Origin: Cryobacterium breve
GTDB lineage: Bacteria; Actinomycetota; Actinomycetes; Actinomycetales; Microbacteriaceae
Assembly (NCBI RefSeq): GCF_004402375.1
Contig: NZ_SOGJ01000011.1
Span: 62,001-126,000 of the forward strand
Direction: 5' to 3'
DNA length: 64,000 nucleotides
Below the pieces are notes generated by a model. That model was not told the DNA's origin. It was given only the letters and a program-made list of their open reading frames with translations, and made no database searches. Both the position numbers and the translations under genes were made by a program. Shown in pieces: positions 18,122-26,908 of the stretch. Positions within the stretch are counted from its first letter, which is position 1; the number at the start of each line of letters is the position of its first letter.

Positions 18122-20677
18122 ATGGAGAAACCGTTGCCCGGAGAAAACCTCACCAGGATCGAAGCCCAGGAGCGCGCCGCGCTCATCACCGTTGCGAGCT
18201 ACGAGGTCACGCTTGACCTCACGACCGGTCCGGAAACGTTCGGCAGCGAGACCACGGTGCACTTCACCGCGACGCCCGGGGCGTCGACCTTCATCGACGC
18301 GATCACCCGCAGCGTGCACTCGGTGACTCTCAACGGCGCCGCGCTCGACCCCGCAGTCGTCAGTGACGGCATCCGGATTCAGCTCGACGGGCTCGCCGCC
18401 GAGAACACGCTCACCGTCGTAGCCGACGCCGAATATACGAACACCGGCGAGGGCCTGCATCGCTTCGTCGACCCGGTCGACAACGAGGTCTACCTCTACA
18501 GCCAGTTTGAAGTGCCCGACTCCCGTCGCGTCTTCGCCGTGTTCGAGCAGCCTGACCTCAAGGCCACGTTCGCCTTCACGGTCACCGCGCCCGGCGCCTG
18601 GGAGGTCATCTCCAACTCCGCCACGCCCGAGCCGACGGATGCCGGCAACGAATCCAAGACCTGGACGTTCGCCCCCACGCACACCATCTCCAGCTACATC
18701 ACGGCCCTTGTCGCCGGTCCGTACGCCGTTGTACGGAGCGAGTTGACCTCCAGCGACGGGCGCGTCATTCCGCTCGGCCTCTTCTGCCGCAAGAGCCTGT
18801 TCGAATACCTCGACGCGGACTACCTGTTCGAGAAGACCCGTCAGGGCTTCGAGTACTTCGAGGGCAAGTTCAACTACCCGTACCCGTTCGACAAGTACGA
18901 CCAGATGTTCGTGCCGGAGTTCAACGCGGGCGCCATGGAGAACGCCGGTGCGGTCACCTTCACGGAAACCTACGTGTTCCGCTCCAAGGTCACGGACGCC
19001 ATCAAGGAACGCCGCGTCGTCACCGTGCTGCACGAGTTGGCGCACATGTGGTTCGGCGACCTGGTCACCATGAAGTGGTGGAACGACCTGTGGCTGAACG
19101 AGTCGTTCGCCGAGTGGGCGTCGACCATGGCCACCGCCGAGGCCACCGAGTGGACCGAAGCGTGGACCACTTTCGCCGTGATGGAGAAGAGCTGGGCCTA
19201 CAAGCAGGACCAGCTGCCCTCGACCCACCCGATCACTGCCACGATCAACGACCTCGAAGACGTGCAGGTCAACTTCGACGGCATCACCTACGCCAAGGGC
19301 GGCTCCGTTCTCAAGCAGCTCGTGGCCTGGGTCGGCCGCGACGAGTTCTTCACCGGCGTTGCCGCGTATTTCCAAAAGCACCAGTGGGGTAACACCGAAC
19401 TCAACGATCTGATGGTCGAACTCGAAGCCTCCAGCGGTCGCGACCTCACCGAATGGACAAAGCTGTGGCTCGAGACCGCGGGCGTCAACACCCTGCGCCC
19501 CGAGATCGCCGTCGACGATTCCGGCATCATCACGGGCTTCACGGTGCTGCAGAGCGCCGCCGCTGAGTACCCCACCATCCGGCCCCACCGTCTGGCCATC
19601 GGCTTCTACGACCTGGCTGACGGCGCCCTGGTGCGCACGCACCGGGTCGAGATCGACGTCGACGGCGAGCAGACGGATGTCCCGTCGCTGCTCGGCCGCC
19701 GGCGTCCCGACCTCGTTCTGCTCAACGACGATGATCTGGCCTACGCCAAGATCCGCCTCGACCCCGCGTCGCAGGAGGTGGCCCTCGAGAACCTCTCCGC
19801 GATCGAGAGCCCCCTCGCCCGCGCCATCATCTGGGGCTCGGTCTGGGATGCCACGCGCGACGCCGAGACAGCGGCACGCGACTTCATCACGCTCGTGCTC
19901 GGCAACGTGGCGACGGAGACCGAGTCGACCACGCTGCGCACCGTGCTCGGTCAGGTTGTGCTCGCCGCCGGCTACTACGTCGCCGAGGAGGTCCGTACCG
20001 CGACGGTCAAGGACGTCGGGGACGCGCTCTGGTCCCTCGCCCGGCACGCCGAAGCCGGCAGCGACGCCCAGTTCCAGTTCGTGAAGTTCTTCGCCGCCAT
20101 CACGTCCACCGACAGCCAGCTGGCATCCGTCGCCGCGCTACTTGACGGCTCCGGACCGCTCGACGGCCTTGAGATCGACACCGACCTGGCCTGGGAGCTC
20201 CTCATCGCCCTGGTCGCCGGAGGCAAGGCCGGAGCGGCCGAGATCGACGCAGCCCACGCCGCGGACAACACCGCGACCGGGGCGCAGTCGGCCGCGCAGG
20301 CCCGAGCCGCCATCCCCACCCCGGCAGGCAAGCAGGCGGCCTGGTCGTCGCTGATCGACGTGGACACCGCACCGAACACCATCGTGCGGGTCACGGCCGC
20401 CGGTTTCCTGCGCGCCAACGACACCACGCTGCTGGAACCGTTCGTCGACCAGTACTTCGCCATGCTGCAGACAGTCTGGGACGCGCGCAGCTTCTCGATC
20501 GCGGAGAAGCTGGTGCTCGGCCTGTACCCGGCCCCGCTCGCGAACCAGTCGCTCGTCACGGCGACGCACACCTGGCTTGACACCAACCCGGAGCCCCTCG
20601 CGCTGCGCCGCCTGGTGATCGAGAACCTGGCCGGGGTCGAACGCGCCCTCGCCGCCCAGGCGCGCGACGCGGAGTAA
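18122..20677 (+). CDS. pepN: Aminopeptidase N (M1 family)
   Basis: A cytoplasmic zinc aminopeptidase of 851 residues that trims N-terminal residues from peptides. The substrate-anchoring GAMENAG loop begins at residue 270. The zinc site HELAHMWFGD starts at 304 (H304, E305, H308), and the third ligand is the glutamate in LNESFAEW about 18 residues on. The C-terminal ERAP1-like helical domain fills the last ~330 residues. The length is normal for actinobacterial PepN. It is monocistronic, with a strong hairpin terminator 34 bp after the stop. Confidence 0.96.
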   Translation: MEKPLPGENLTRIEAQERAALITVASYEVTLDLTTGPETFGSETTVHFTATPGASTFIDAITRSVHSVTLNGAALDPAVVSDGIRIQLDGLAAENTLTVVADAEYTNTGEGLHRFVDPVDNEVYLYSQFEVPDSRRVFAVFEQPDLKATFAFTVTAPGAWEVISNSATPEPTDAGNESKTWTFAPTHTISSYITALVAGPYAVVRSELTSSDGRVIPLGLFCRKSLFEYLDADYLFEKTRQGFEYFEGKFNYPYPFDKYDQMFVPEFNAGAMENAGAVTFTETYVFRSKVTDAIKERRVVTVLHELAHMWFGDLVTMKWWNDLWLNESFAEWASTMATAEATEWTEAWTTFAVMEKSWAYKQDQLPSTHPITATINDLEDVQVNFDGITYAKGGSVLKQLVAWVGRDEFFTGVAAYFQKHQWGNTELNDLMVELEASSGRDLTEWTKLWLETAGVNTLRPEIAVDDSGIITGFTVLQSAAAEYPTIRPHRLAIGFYDLADGALVRTHRVEIDVDGEQTDVPSLLGRRRPDLVLLNDDDLAYAKIRLDPASQEVALENLSAIESPLARAIIWGSVWDATRDAETAARDFITLVLGNVATETESTTLRTVLGQVVLAAGYYVAEEVRTATVKDVGDALWSLARHAEAGSDAQFQFVKFFAAITSTDSQLASVAALLDGSGPLDGLEIDTDLAWELLIALVAGGKAGAAEIDAAHAADNTATGAQSAAQARAAIPTPAGKQAAWSSLIDVDTAPNTIVRVTAAGFLRANDTTLLEPFVDQYFAMLQTVWDARSFSIAEKLVLGLYPAPLANQSLVTATHTWLDTNPEPLALRRLVIENLAGVERALAAQARDAE

Positions 20678-20710
20678 CCGCGCCGCGGCATCCGAACCAC
20701 CTGAACCATC

Positions 20711-20746
20711 TGAGGGCCCTGCCGAACCACCGCGGCAGGGCCCTCA
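20711..20746 (+). terminator. Terminator of pepN
   Basis: A perfect 14-bp stem (TGAGGGCCCTGCCG and complement) with an 8-nt loop, followed by GACTTTGG. Confidence 0.8.
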
Positions 20747-20770
20747 GACTTTGGACAGGGCGCGCCTCTG

Positions 20771-20776
20771 TAGACT
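20771..20776 (+). promoter_or_regulatory. Candidate -10 box of mscS
   Basis: TAGACT ends 9 bp before the mscS ATG. TTGGAC at 20751-20756 could be the -35, but the 14-bp spacing is short. The very short leader suggests leaderless or near-leaderless transcription. Confidence 0.4.
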
Positions 20777-20785
20777 CGTCTCGTT

Positions 20786-22018
20786 ATGGACTTCGACGCA
20801 ATCTGGCTTGAACTGACCAACTTCTTCTCCATCATCCTGTGGCTCAAGGTGATTAACATCGTGGCCATCATCGTTGGCGCGCTGGTGATCCGGTGGGTGT
20901 TGCGCTTCGTGATCGATCGCGTGGTGCAGCAGATCGTGACGGGCGTGAAGAAGACCCAGAACGTCGAGGACACGCAGGCGCTGAGCGTCTCACCTCTGGC
21001 CGCCGTGCGCGTGGTGCAACGCACCCGCACGCTGGGCTCGGTGCTCTCGAACATCATCAACGTGACGCTCCTGATCGTCACGATCCTCTTGATCGTGAAC
21101 ACCGCCAACAGCGAGATCCTCGGTTCCTTCGCCCTGCTGACAGCTGCGCTCGGCGCCGGGCTCGGTTTCGGCGCGCAGAACATCGTCAAGGACATTCTGA
21201 ACGGCCTGTTCATGGTCGTGGAGGATCAGATCGGCGTGGGCGACGTCGTTGACGTTGGCTTTGCCTCCGGCGTCGTCGAGACCGTCGGCATCCGGGTCAC
21301 ACAGGTGCGTGACGTCGACGGCACCTTGTGGTTCGTGCGCAACGGCGAGATCCTGCGCGTGGGCAACATGTCCCAGGGCTGGGCCCGTGTGATCATCGAC
21401 CTCGCCATCCCGTATGCGTCCGACGTGGAGGCCGTGCAGAACGAGCTGCTGCGCGTGGCGAAGGCGCTCGCCTCGAGCCGCAAATGGCGTTCCGTCATCC
21501 TGGAAAAGCCCGAGATCTGGGGGCTGGAGTCGATCTCCGCGGAGGCCCTCGTGGTGCGTCTCGTCGTCAAGACCCGCGTGGCGGCCAAGTGGGACTTCGC
21601 CCGCGACCTGCGCCTGCACCTCAAGAAGGCGCTCGACGGGCTGGGCATCGGGCTCACCCCGCTCAACAGCGTGGTCATGGCCGGCACGGATGGCACGGTG
21701 ACCGCCGCTTCCGCCCCGGGGTCCGAGGAAACTCCCGATGCCGCCGCAGAGGCCGCCGCCGCCATGCCGGATCCCGAAACGGCTCCGTTCCTCTCACCCA
21801 TCCCGGTGCGGAAGAACAAGGCTCCCCGAGCTCCTCGCCGGACCAAGAACTCAGGCATCGCCCTGCCTCCCTCGGCACCGGAGCAGCCCGCGACCCTCAC
21901 TGCCCCAGCAACCACGCCCAAGTCCGCTCCCCTCAAGACGCAGCCAGCCAAGGCTTCGACGCCCAAAACCGAGGCTCCGACGCACACGGCACCGGATCCG
22001 GAGGTCCACGATGACTGA
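20786..22018 (+). CDS. mscS: Small-conductance mechanosensitive channel (MscS family)
   Basis: The 410-residue channel opens under membrane tension to release solutes on hypo-osmotic shock. Three transmembrane helices lie at about 10-40, 88-108 and 110-130, the third being the pore helix GAGLGFGAQNIVKDILNG typical of TM3. The beta domain (DQIGVGDVVDVG) and the alpha/beta C-terminal cage follow. Beyond residue ~300 there is a 110-residue Pro/Ala/Thr-rich cytoplasmic tail of low complexity, not needed for the fold. Its stop overlaps the start of the haemoglobin gene by 8 bp, so the two are co-translated. Confidence 0.94.
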   Translation: MDFDAIWLELTNFFSIILWLKVINIVAIIVGALVIRWVLRFVIDRVVQQIVTGVKKTQNVEDTQALSVSPLAAVRVVQRTRTLGSVLSNIINVTLLIVTILLIVNTANSEILGSFALLTAALGAGLGFGAQNIVKDILNGLFMVVEDQIGVGDVVDVGFASGVVETVGIRVTQVRDVDGTLWFVRNGEILRVGNMSQGWARVIIDLAIPYASDVEAVQNELLRVAKALASSRKWRSVILEKPEIWGLESISAEALVVRLVVKTRVAAKWDFARDLRLHLKKALDGLGIGLTPLNSVVMAGTDGTVTAASAPGSEETPDAAAEAAAAMPDPETAPFLSPIPVRKNKAPRAPRRTKNSGIALPPSAPEQPATLTAPATTPKSAPLKTQPAKASTPKTEAPTHTAPDPEVHDD

Positions 22019-22484
22019 TGACGCCACCACTCCCCGGCCTGGCAACCCCACCACGGCCGCGCCCAGCTCGGTCCACCTCCGCGACGGCGAGAACGGCGCC
22101 GCGATCGGCGCCACGTTCTACGAGCAGGTCGGCGGGCGGCCGTTCTTCGTGGAGCTTGTGAACGAGTTCTACCGCGGTGTCGCCACCGACCCGGTGTTGA
22201 AACCGATGTACCCCGAGCAGGACCTGGGCCCGGCCGCCGAACGTTTGACCATGTTCCTAGAGCAGTACTGGGGCGGCCCGGGCGTCTACAGCGAGCAGCG
22301 CGGCCACCCGCGCCTGCGCCAGCGGCACCAGCCGTTCAAGGTGAACCCGGATGCGCGCGACCGCTGGTTGCTCCACATGCGCGCCGCCGTCGACCAGGCC
22401 GGGCTGCCACCACTGCAACACGACCAGCTCTGGGACTACCTCGAGCGAGCGGCCTTCGCGATGCTCAACACCTTCGACGACTAA
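22011..22484 (+). CDS. glbO: Group II truncated haemoglobin
   Basis: The 157-residue protein is a 2-on-2 globin. After a 30-residue Thr/Pro-rich lead it has FVELVNEFYRGVATDP and the CD/E region DLGPAAERLTMFLEQYWGGP. The stretch containing RGHPRLRQRHQPF, with the proximal histidine and the tryptophan of RWLLHM, marks the HbO group. These proteins bind O2 or NO with high affinity and are linked to detoxification. I start at the ATG at 22011, which overlaps the mscS stop; a longer open frame upstream is mscS read in another frame. Confidence 0.92.
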   Translation: MTDDATTPRPGNPTTAAPSSVHLRDGENGAAIGATFYEQVGGRPFFVELVNEFYRGVATDPVLKPMYPEQDLGPAAERLTMFLEQYWGGPGVYSEQRGHPRLRQRHQPFKVNPDARDRWLLHMRAAVDQAGLPPLQHDQLWDYLERAAFAMLNTFDD

Positions 22485-22510
22485 CAGCAGACCCGCTCGC
22501 GGCATACCGT

Positions 22511-22550
22511 GTGGAAGCGGGCGCACGGTCTAACGTGCGCCCGCTTCCAC
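22511..22550. terminator. Bidirectional terminator between glbO and the amine oxidase gene
   Basis: A perfect 17-bp stem (GTGGAAGCGGGCGCACG with complement at 22534-22550) and a 6-nt loop between two convergent genes. Confidence 0.8.
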
Positions 22551-22611
22551 AACCTGCGCCACGACGGCGAACTGCTCCGCGGCCATGACGACGGATGCCG
22601 CGGTGCAGGTC

Positions 22612-23982
22612 CTAGGAGTCGAGCCCGGCCACGATCTCCGCTGCCGTCTCGCGTCCCATCCGAATGGCCCCGTCGACGTGCTGGTAGCCCTTTCCGGCGA
22701 GGTCGCTGCAGGAGAAGAAAATCGGGCCGACCGGAGTGCGCAGGTCCGCTCCGAAGCGGGCCAGCCCGCCGAGGTCGAAACTCGCCGCGTAGGCGCCGCG
22801 AGTCCATTCCTCGGTACCCCAGTCGCTCTCGTAGTAGACGACGGGCGATAGCGCCTTCTCGCCGAAGTAGTGCGAGAGCGACGTGAGGATGCGCTGCTTG
22901 CGCTCCTCGTCCGACACGGTGAACACGCCGTCGGCTGCCTCGTCGGAGACGAAGCCGACCAGGGTGCCGCGCGCATCGCCGAAGTTGGTGTTGTCGTATG
23001 CCTCGTGGGAGAGCTCGTAGGGGCTGAAGGCCGTGCCGGAGAGGCCGTCCTCGCGCCAGAACGGGGTCTCGTAGACGGCGTGCACCTTGATCACGAAGCC
23101 CATCGACAGGTGCTGGTGCATCATCTGTTGGCGCCGCGGCAACGGCGGTTCGAATGAGATCCGGGTGTACAGCACGGGCGGCACGGCCACGATCACGCGG
23201 CGGGCGCGCACCTCGAGGTCGTCGGTGAGCACGCGCACGCCTGCGGCGTCACAACGCACGGTGCGCACGGCCTGGCCAAGGAAAACATCGTCGCCAAGGT
23301 TCTCGGCGAGCAGGATTGGTACCCGCTGCAGCCCGCCCACGACCCGCTCGTCGAGGATGAAGTCGGCGTCGACCAGGTTGCTGAAGCTGCCCGCGCTGGC
23401 TGCCATCAGCACGGCCTGCAGGGTGGAGAAAGCGTGGGCGGGCTTGGTGAGCATGGCCCCGGCGATGAACAGGCTGATGTTGTCCCTGGCCTCTTGGTCG
23501 TCGGTCTCCTGTTCCAGCCAGTGCCGGAACGAGATCTGGTCGAGCTCCACGGCGTGCGGGTGCGCCCAGGGACGGTCGGGGTCCATCTGTGCCACGAGCG
23601 CGTCGAGGGTGGCGATCAGGGCCACCATCTCGCGCTCCGTCTCGGCCGAGACCGGGAAGATCTCACCCTCGAACCGGGTGCGCTCCCCCGCCGCGTTGAT
23701 GTACACGCTCTCGCCCTCGCGATACCGTGCGAAGGTCTCAAGGCCGAGCTCGGCGATCGTCTCCTTGAGCGCGTCCTGGTCGGGAGACACCCACTGGCCG
23801 CCGATCTCGAGCATGGCGCCGTCGATCTCGTCGGTGTGCAGCCGTCCGCCGACCCGGTCGCGCGCTTCGAGCACGGCCACAGTCAGGCCGGCCTTCCGGA
23901 GCTCGGTCGCGGCTGTGAGGCCCGAGGCCCCGGCGCCGATGATGACGATGTCACGTTCGATGATGCTCACGGAGTGCTCCAT
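22612..23982 (-). CDS. Flavin amine oxidase, putrescine-oxidase-like
   Basis: A 456-residue FAD amine oxidase. The dinucleotide motif IVIIGAGASGLTAA is at residues ~12-25, then LEARDRVGGRLHT and the flavin-contact GGQWVSPDQ. SMGFVIKVHAVYETPFWR matches bacterial putrescine/monoamine oxidases, and the C-terminal segment (FFSCSDLAGKGYQHVDGAI) closes the flavin site. It would oxidise a primary amine to the aldehyde with H2O2 and ammonia. As the last gene of an operon with GABA aminotransferase, a glutamate-type dehydrogenase and a succinate-semialdehyde-type dehydrogenase, putrescine is the best guess; other amines such as tyramine are possible. Confidence 0.86.
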   Translation of the reverse strand: MEHSVSIIERDIVIIGAGASGLTAATELRKAGLTVAVLEARDRVGGRLHTDEIDGAMLEIGGQWVSPDQDALKETIAELGLETFARYREGESVYINAAGERTRFEGEIFPVSAETEREMVALIATLDALVAQMDPDRPWAHPHAVELDQISFRHWLEQETDDQEARDNISLFIAGAMLTKPAHAFSTLQAVLMAASAGSFSNLVDADFILDERVVGGLQRVPILLAENLGDDVFLGQAVRTVRCDAAGVRVLTDDLEVRARRVIVAVPPVLYTRISFEPPLPRRQQMMHQHLSMGFVIKVHAVYETPFWREDGLSGTAFSPYELSHEAYDNTNFGDARGTLVGFVSDEAADGVFTVSDEERKQRILTSLSHYFGEKALSPVVYYESDWGTEEWTRGAYAASFDLGGLARFGADLRTPVGPIFFSCSDLAGKGYQHVDGAIRMGRETAAEIVAGLDS

Positions 23983-24023
23983 TGTGTTCTGCTGGTGGTT
24001 GGGGGAATTGGCGGTGCGGCCGG

Positions 24024-25484
24024 TCAGGAAACCGGGATGAGCGTGTACTTGGTCGACAGGTACTCTTGGATGCCTTCGAGCCCACCCTCACGGCCCAGAC
24101 CGGACTGCTTGACACCGCCGAACGGTGCGGCCGCGTTGGAGACCAGGCCCGTGTTCAACCCCATCATTCCGGTTTCGAGCTTGTCGATCATCCGCTGCCC
24201 GCGGGCCAGGTCCCGGGTGAAGACGTAGCTGATCAGCCCGTATTCGGTGGAGTTGGCCAAGTGCACGGCCTCGGCCTCGTCGGTGAACGTCACGATGCCG
24301 ACGACCGGGCCGAAGATCTCCTCGGTCAGGATGGCGCTGGCCGGCGCCACACCCGTCAGCACGGTGGGCTCATAGAACGATCCCGGGCCGTCGGGGCGCT
24401 TGCCGCCGGCGAGCAAGGTGGCACCATGGGCGAGCGCGTCCTGCACGAGCGCGTCGGTGCCGGCGACGGCGGCCTCGCTCACAAGCGGGCCGATGGTGAC
24501 GCCGGTTTCGGTGCCGCGGCCCATCTTCAGCGCGCCGACGCGCTCGGTGATGCGGCGGGCGAATTCGGCGGCGACGGACTCGTGCACGATGAAGCGGTTC
24601 GCCGCGGTGCAGGCCTGGCCGATGTTGCGGAACTTGGCGAGCATCGCGCCCTCCACGGCCTTGTCCAGATCGGCGTCCTCGAAGACGACGAACGGGGCGT
24701 TGCCGCCGAGCTCCATCGAGGTGCGCAGCACACCCTCGGCGGCCTGCTGGATGAGCTTGCGGCCAACCTGAGTCGACCCCGTGAAGCTGAGCTTCCGCAG
24801 ACGCGGGTCGGCGATGATCGGCCCGGCGACGGCGGAGGACGTCGACGTCGTGATCACGTTGACGACGCCGGCCGGCACCCCGGCGTCTTCGAGCAGCTGC
24901 ACGAAGAAGAGTGTGGTCAGCGGGGTGAGCTCGGCGGGCTTGACGACAACCGTGCAGCCTGCGGCAAGTGCCGGGGCGATCTTGCGGGTGGCCATCGCGA
25001 GCGGGAAGTTCCACGGCGTGATCAGCAGGCATGGCCCGACCGGCCGTTGGGAGACCACCATGGTGCCGGTTCCCTCGGGGTTCTGCCCGTAGCGTCCGCT
25101 GACACGCACGGCCTCTTCGCTGAACCAGCGGAGGAACTCTCCGCCGTAGGTGACCTCACCGTTGGCCTCGGCCAGGGGTTTGCCCATCTCCATGGTCATC
25201 AGCAGTGCGAAATCCTCGCGGCGCTCCTGCAACAGGTCGAATGCCCGGCGCAGGATCTCGGCGCGTGCCCGCGGCGCGGTGGCCGCCCACGACTCCGCAG
25301 CCTCGACGGCCGCATCCAGCGCGCGGATGCCGTCGGCGGCATCCGCGTTCGCGATGCGCTTGAGCACGGCACCGGTCGCCGGGTCGGTGACCTCGATGGC
25401 GGCGCCGCCGCCCTGCTGCCAGGTGCCGTTGATGTAGAGGCCGTCCGGGACGCGGGCGAGCAGTTCGGTTTCACGAGTGGTCAC
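24024..25484 (-). CDS. gabD: NAD(P)-dependent succinate-semialdehyde dehydrogenase (ALDH superfamily)
   Basis: The 486-residue aldehyde dehydrogenase has the cofactor motif LLITPWNFPLAM and FTGSTQVGR. The general base glutamate is in MELGGNAPF and the catalytic cysteine in NIGQACTAANRF; the C-terminal GGVKQSGLGREGG is typical of succinate-semialdehyde dehydrogenases. I chose the GTG at 25484 (protein begins TTRETELL), which fits the family; the frame is open farther upstream. The gene sits 83 bp after the glutamate-type dehydrogenase. It could also take 4-aminobutanal, the product of putrescine oxidation, which otherwise lacks a dedicated enzyme here. Confidence 0.9.
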   Translation of the reverse strand: MTTRETELLARVPDGLYINGTWQQGGGAAIEVTDPATGAVLKRIANADAADGIRALDAAVEAAESWAATAPRARAEILRRAFDLLQERREDFALLMTMEMGKPLAEANGEVTYGGEFLRWFSEEAVRVSGRYGQNPEGTGTMVVSQRPVGPCLLITPWNFPLAMATRKIAPALAAGCTVVVKPAELTPLTTLFFVQLLEDAGVPAGVVNVITTSTSSAVAGPIIADPRLRKLSFTGSTQVGRKLIQQAAEGVLRTSMELGGNAPFVVFEDADLDKAVEGAMLAKFRNIGQACTAANRFIVHESVAAEFARRITERVGALKMGRGTETGVTIGPLVSEAAVAGTDALVQDALAHGATLLAGGKRPDGPGSFYEPTVLTGVAPASAILTEEIFGPVVGIVTFTDEAEAVHLANSTEYGLISYVFTRDLARGQRMIDKLETGMMGLNTGLVSNAAAPFGGVKQSGLGREGGLEGIQEYLSTKYTLIPVS

Positions 25485-25567
25485 GATGAGTCTCTTTCCG
25501 ATGCGATGCGGGAGTTGGGCAGTGCGGATCTCCCAGTTGGTCCGTGCGGGTGCTGCGGTGGTGCCGC

Positions 25568-26908
25568 TCAGGGGTACAAGCCGCGCAGCAGGTGTGCTTC
25601 CGCCACCCGTTCGACGGCGAGCACTGTTGCCGCGGCACGCAGGGACAGGTCCCTGGCGGCCGCGTAGTCGACGACCTGATGCCAGGCGGCCAGCATCCGC
25701 TCGGCGAGCTTCTGCTCGACCTCCGCGGCATTCCACCAGTATGCCTGATTGCCCTGAACCCACTCGAAATAGGACACGATGACGCCGCCGGCATTGGCGA
25801 GAATATCGGGCACGACGAGCTGCCCGTTCGCTGCGAATACAGCGTCAGCGGCGGGCGAGGTGGGCCCGTTGGCTCCTTCGACGATGACGCGGGCCGTGAC
25901 CCGGGCGGCATTGCCGGCGTGCAGCACTCCCTCGACGGCGGCCGGCACCAGCAGGTCCACGTCGAGTTCGAGCAGCAGGTCGCCGCCGAGCGGTTCAGCC
26001 CCGTCGAATCCGACGACGCGCCCGGTGGCCGCCACGTGCGCGCCGAGGCGGTCGAAGTCGAGCCCCCGCGCGTTGTAGACCGCGCCATACTGGTCGCTGA
26101 CGGCCACCACGCGCACGCCGGCATCCGTGAGGAACACTGCGGCATCGTGACCGACCTTGCCGAAGCCCTGCACGGCGGCGGTGGCCCCGTGCACCCGGAT
26201 TCCGCGATGCGTCAGCGCCGCGAGCGCAATGTGGGTCACACCCCGCGAAGTGGCACTGGCCCGGCCGTGCGAGCCCCCGAGGCTGATCGGCTTTCCGGTC
26301 ACGATTCCGGGCACGGTATACCCCACATTGACCGAGTAGGTGTCCATGATCCAGGCCATGGTGCGCTCGTCGGTGCCCATATCGGGAGCCGGGATGTCCT
26401 TCTCCGGGCCGATGATCGGCAGGATCTCGCTCGTGTAACGTCGCGTGACGCGCTCCAGTTCGGCTTGCGAGAAAAGCCGCGGGTCGATCGTGACCCCGCC
26501 CTTGGCCCCGCCGTAGGGCACGTCGAGCAGGGCGCACTTCCAGGTCATCCACATCGCGAGGGCCCGCACCTCGTCGAGCGTGACGTGGGGGCTGTAGCGG
26601 AGCCCGCCCTTGGCCGGGCCGCGGGACAGGTTGTGCTGAACCCGATAGCCGGTGAACAGGCATGTGCTGCCGTCGTCGCGTCGAAGCGGCACAGCCACCG
26701 TGAGCTCGCGGCGCGGAGTCGCGAGCAGGGAGTGCAGGCCCGAACTGTAGCCGAGCACGCCGATGGCGGCGCCCAGCTGCGAGCGGGCATCCTCCAACGG
26801 GGTCGCCAACGGGGTCGCCAACGGGGTCGCCGTCGCGTCGGTCAGCGTGCCGGCGATGGGGCGGATGTCCAGTGTCGTCGCGGCAGTGGCGATGTCGAGG
26901 AGGCTCAT
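25568..26908 (-). CDS. Glu/Leu/Phe/Val dehydrogenase (probable glutamate dehydrogenase)
   Basis: A 446-residue amino-acid dehydrogenase. The catalytic loop is PYGGAKGGV, with KGGLRYSP as the substrate-binding lysine region and VQGFGKVGHDAA as the nucleotide motif. With a GABA aminotransferase upstream that makes glutamate from 2-oxoglutarate, a glutamate dehydrogenase that returns 2-oxoglutarate is the simplest reading. Near residue 27 the protein carries a threefold ATPL repeat encoded by a perfect 12-bp tandem. The ATG at 26908 overlaps the gabT stop by 4 bp (ATGA). Confidence 0.87.
   Translation of the reverse strand: MSLLDIATAATTLDIRPIAGTLTDATATPLATPLATPLEDARSQLGAAIGVLGYSSGLHSLLATPRRELTVAVPLRRDDGSTCLFTGYRVQHNLSRGPAKGGLRYSPHVTLDEVRALAMWMTWKCALLDVPYGGAKGGVTIDPRLFSQAELERVTRRYTSEILPIIGPEKDIPAPDMGTDERTMAWIMDTYSVNVGYTVPGIVTGKPISLGGSHGRASATSRGVTHIALAALTHRGIRVHGATAAVQGFGKVGHDAAVFLTDAGVRVVAVSDQYGAVYNARGLDFDRLGAHVAATGRVVGFDGAEPLGGDLLLELDVDLLVPAAVEGVLHAGNAARVTARVIVEGANGPTSPAADAVFAANGQLVVPDILANAGGVIVSYFEWVQGNQAYWWNAAEVEQKLAERMLAAWHQVVDYAAARDLSLRAAATVLAVERVAEAHLLRGLYP
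26795..26830 (-). repeat. Perfect 12-bp tandem repeat (3 units) inside the dehydrogenase gene
   Basis: CAACGGGGTCGC occurs three times in exact succession on the plus strand, giving repeated ATPL in the protein. The unit is a multiple of three, so copy-number changes would not shift the frame. Confidence 0.9.
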
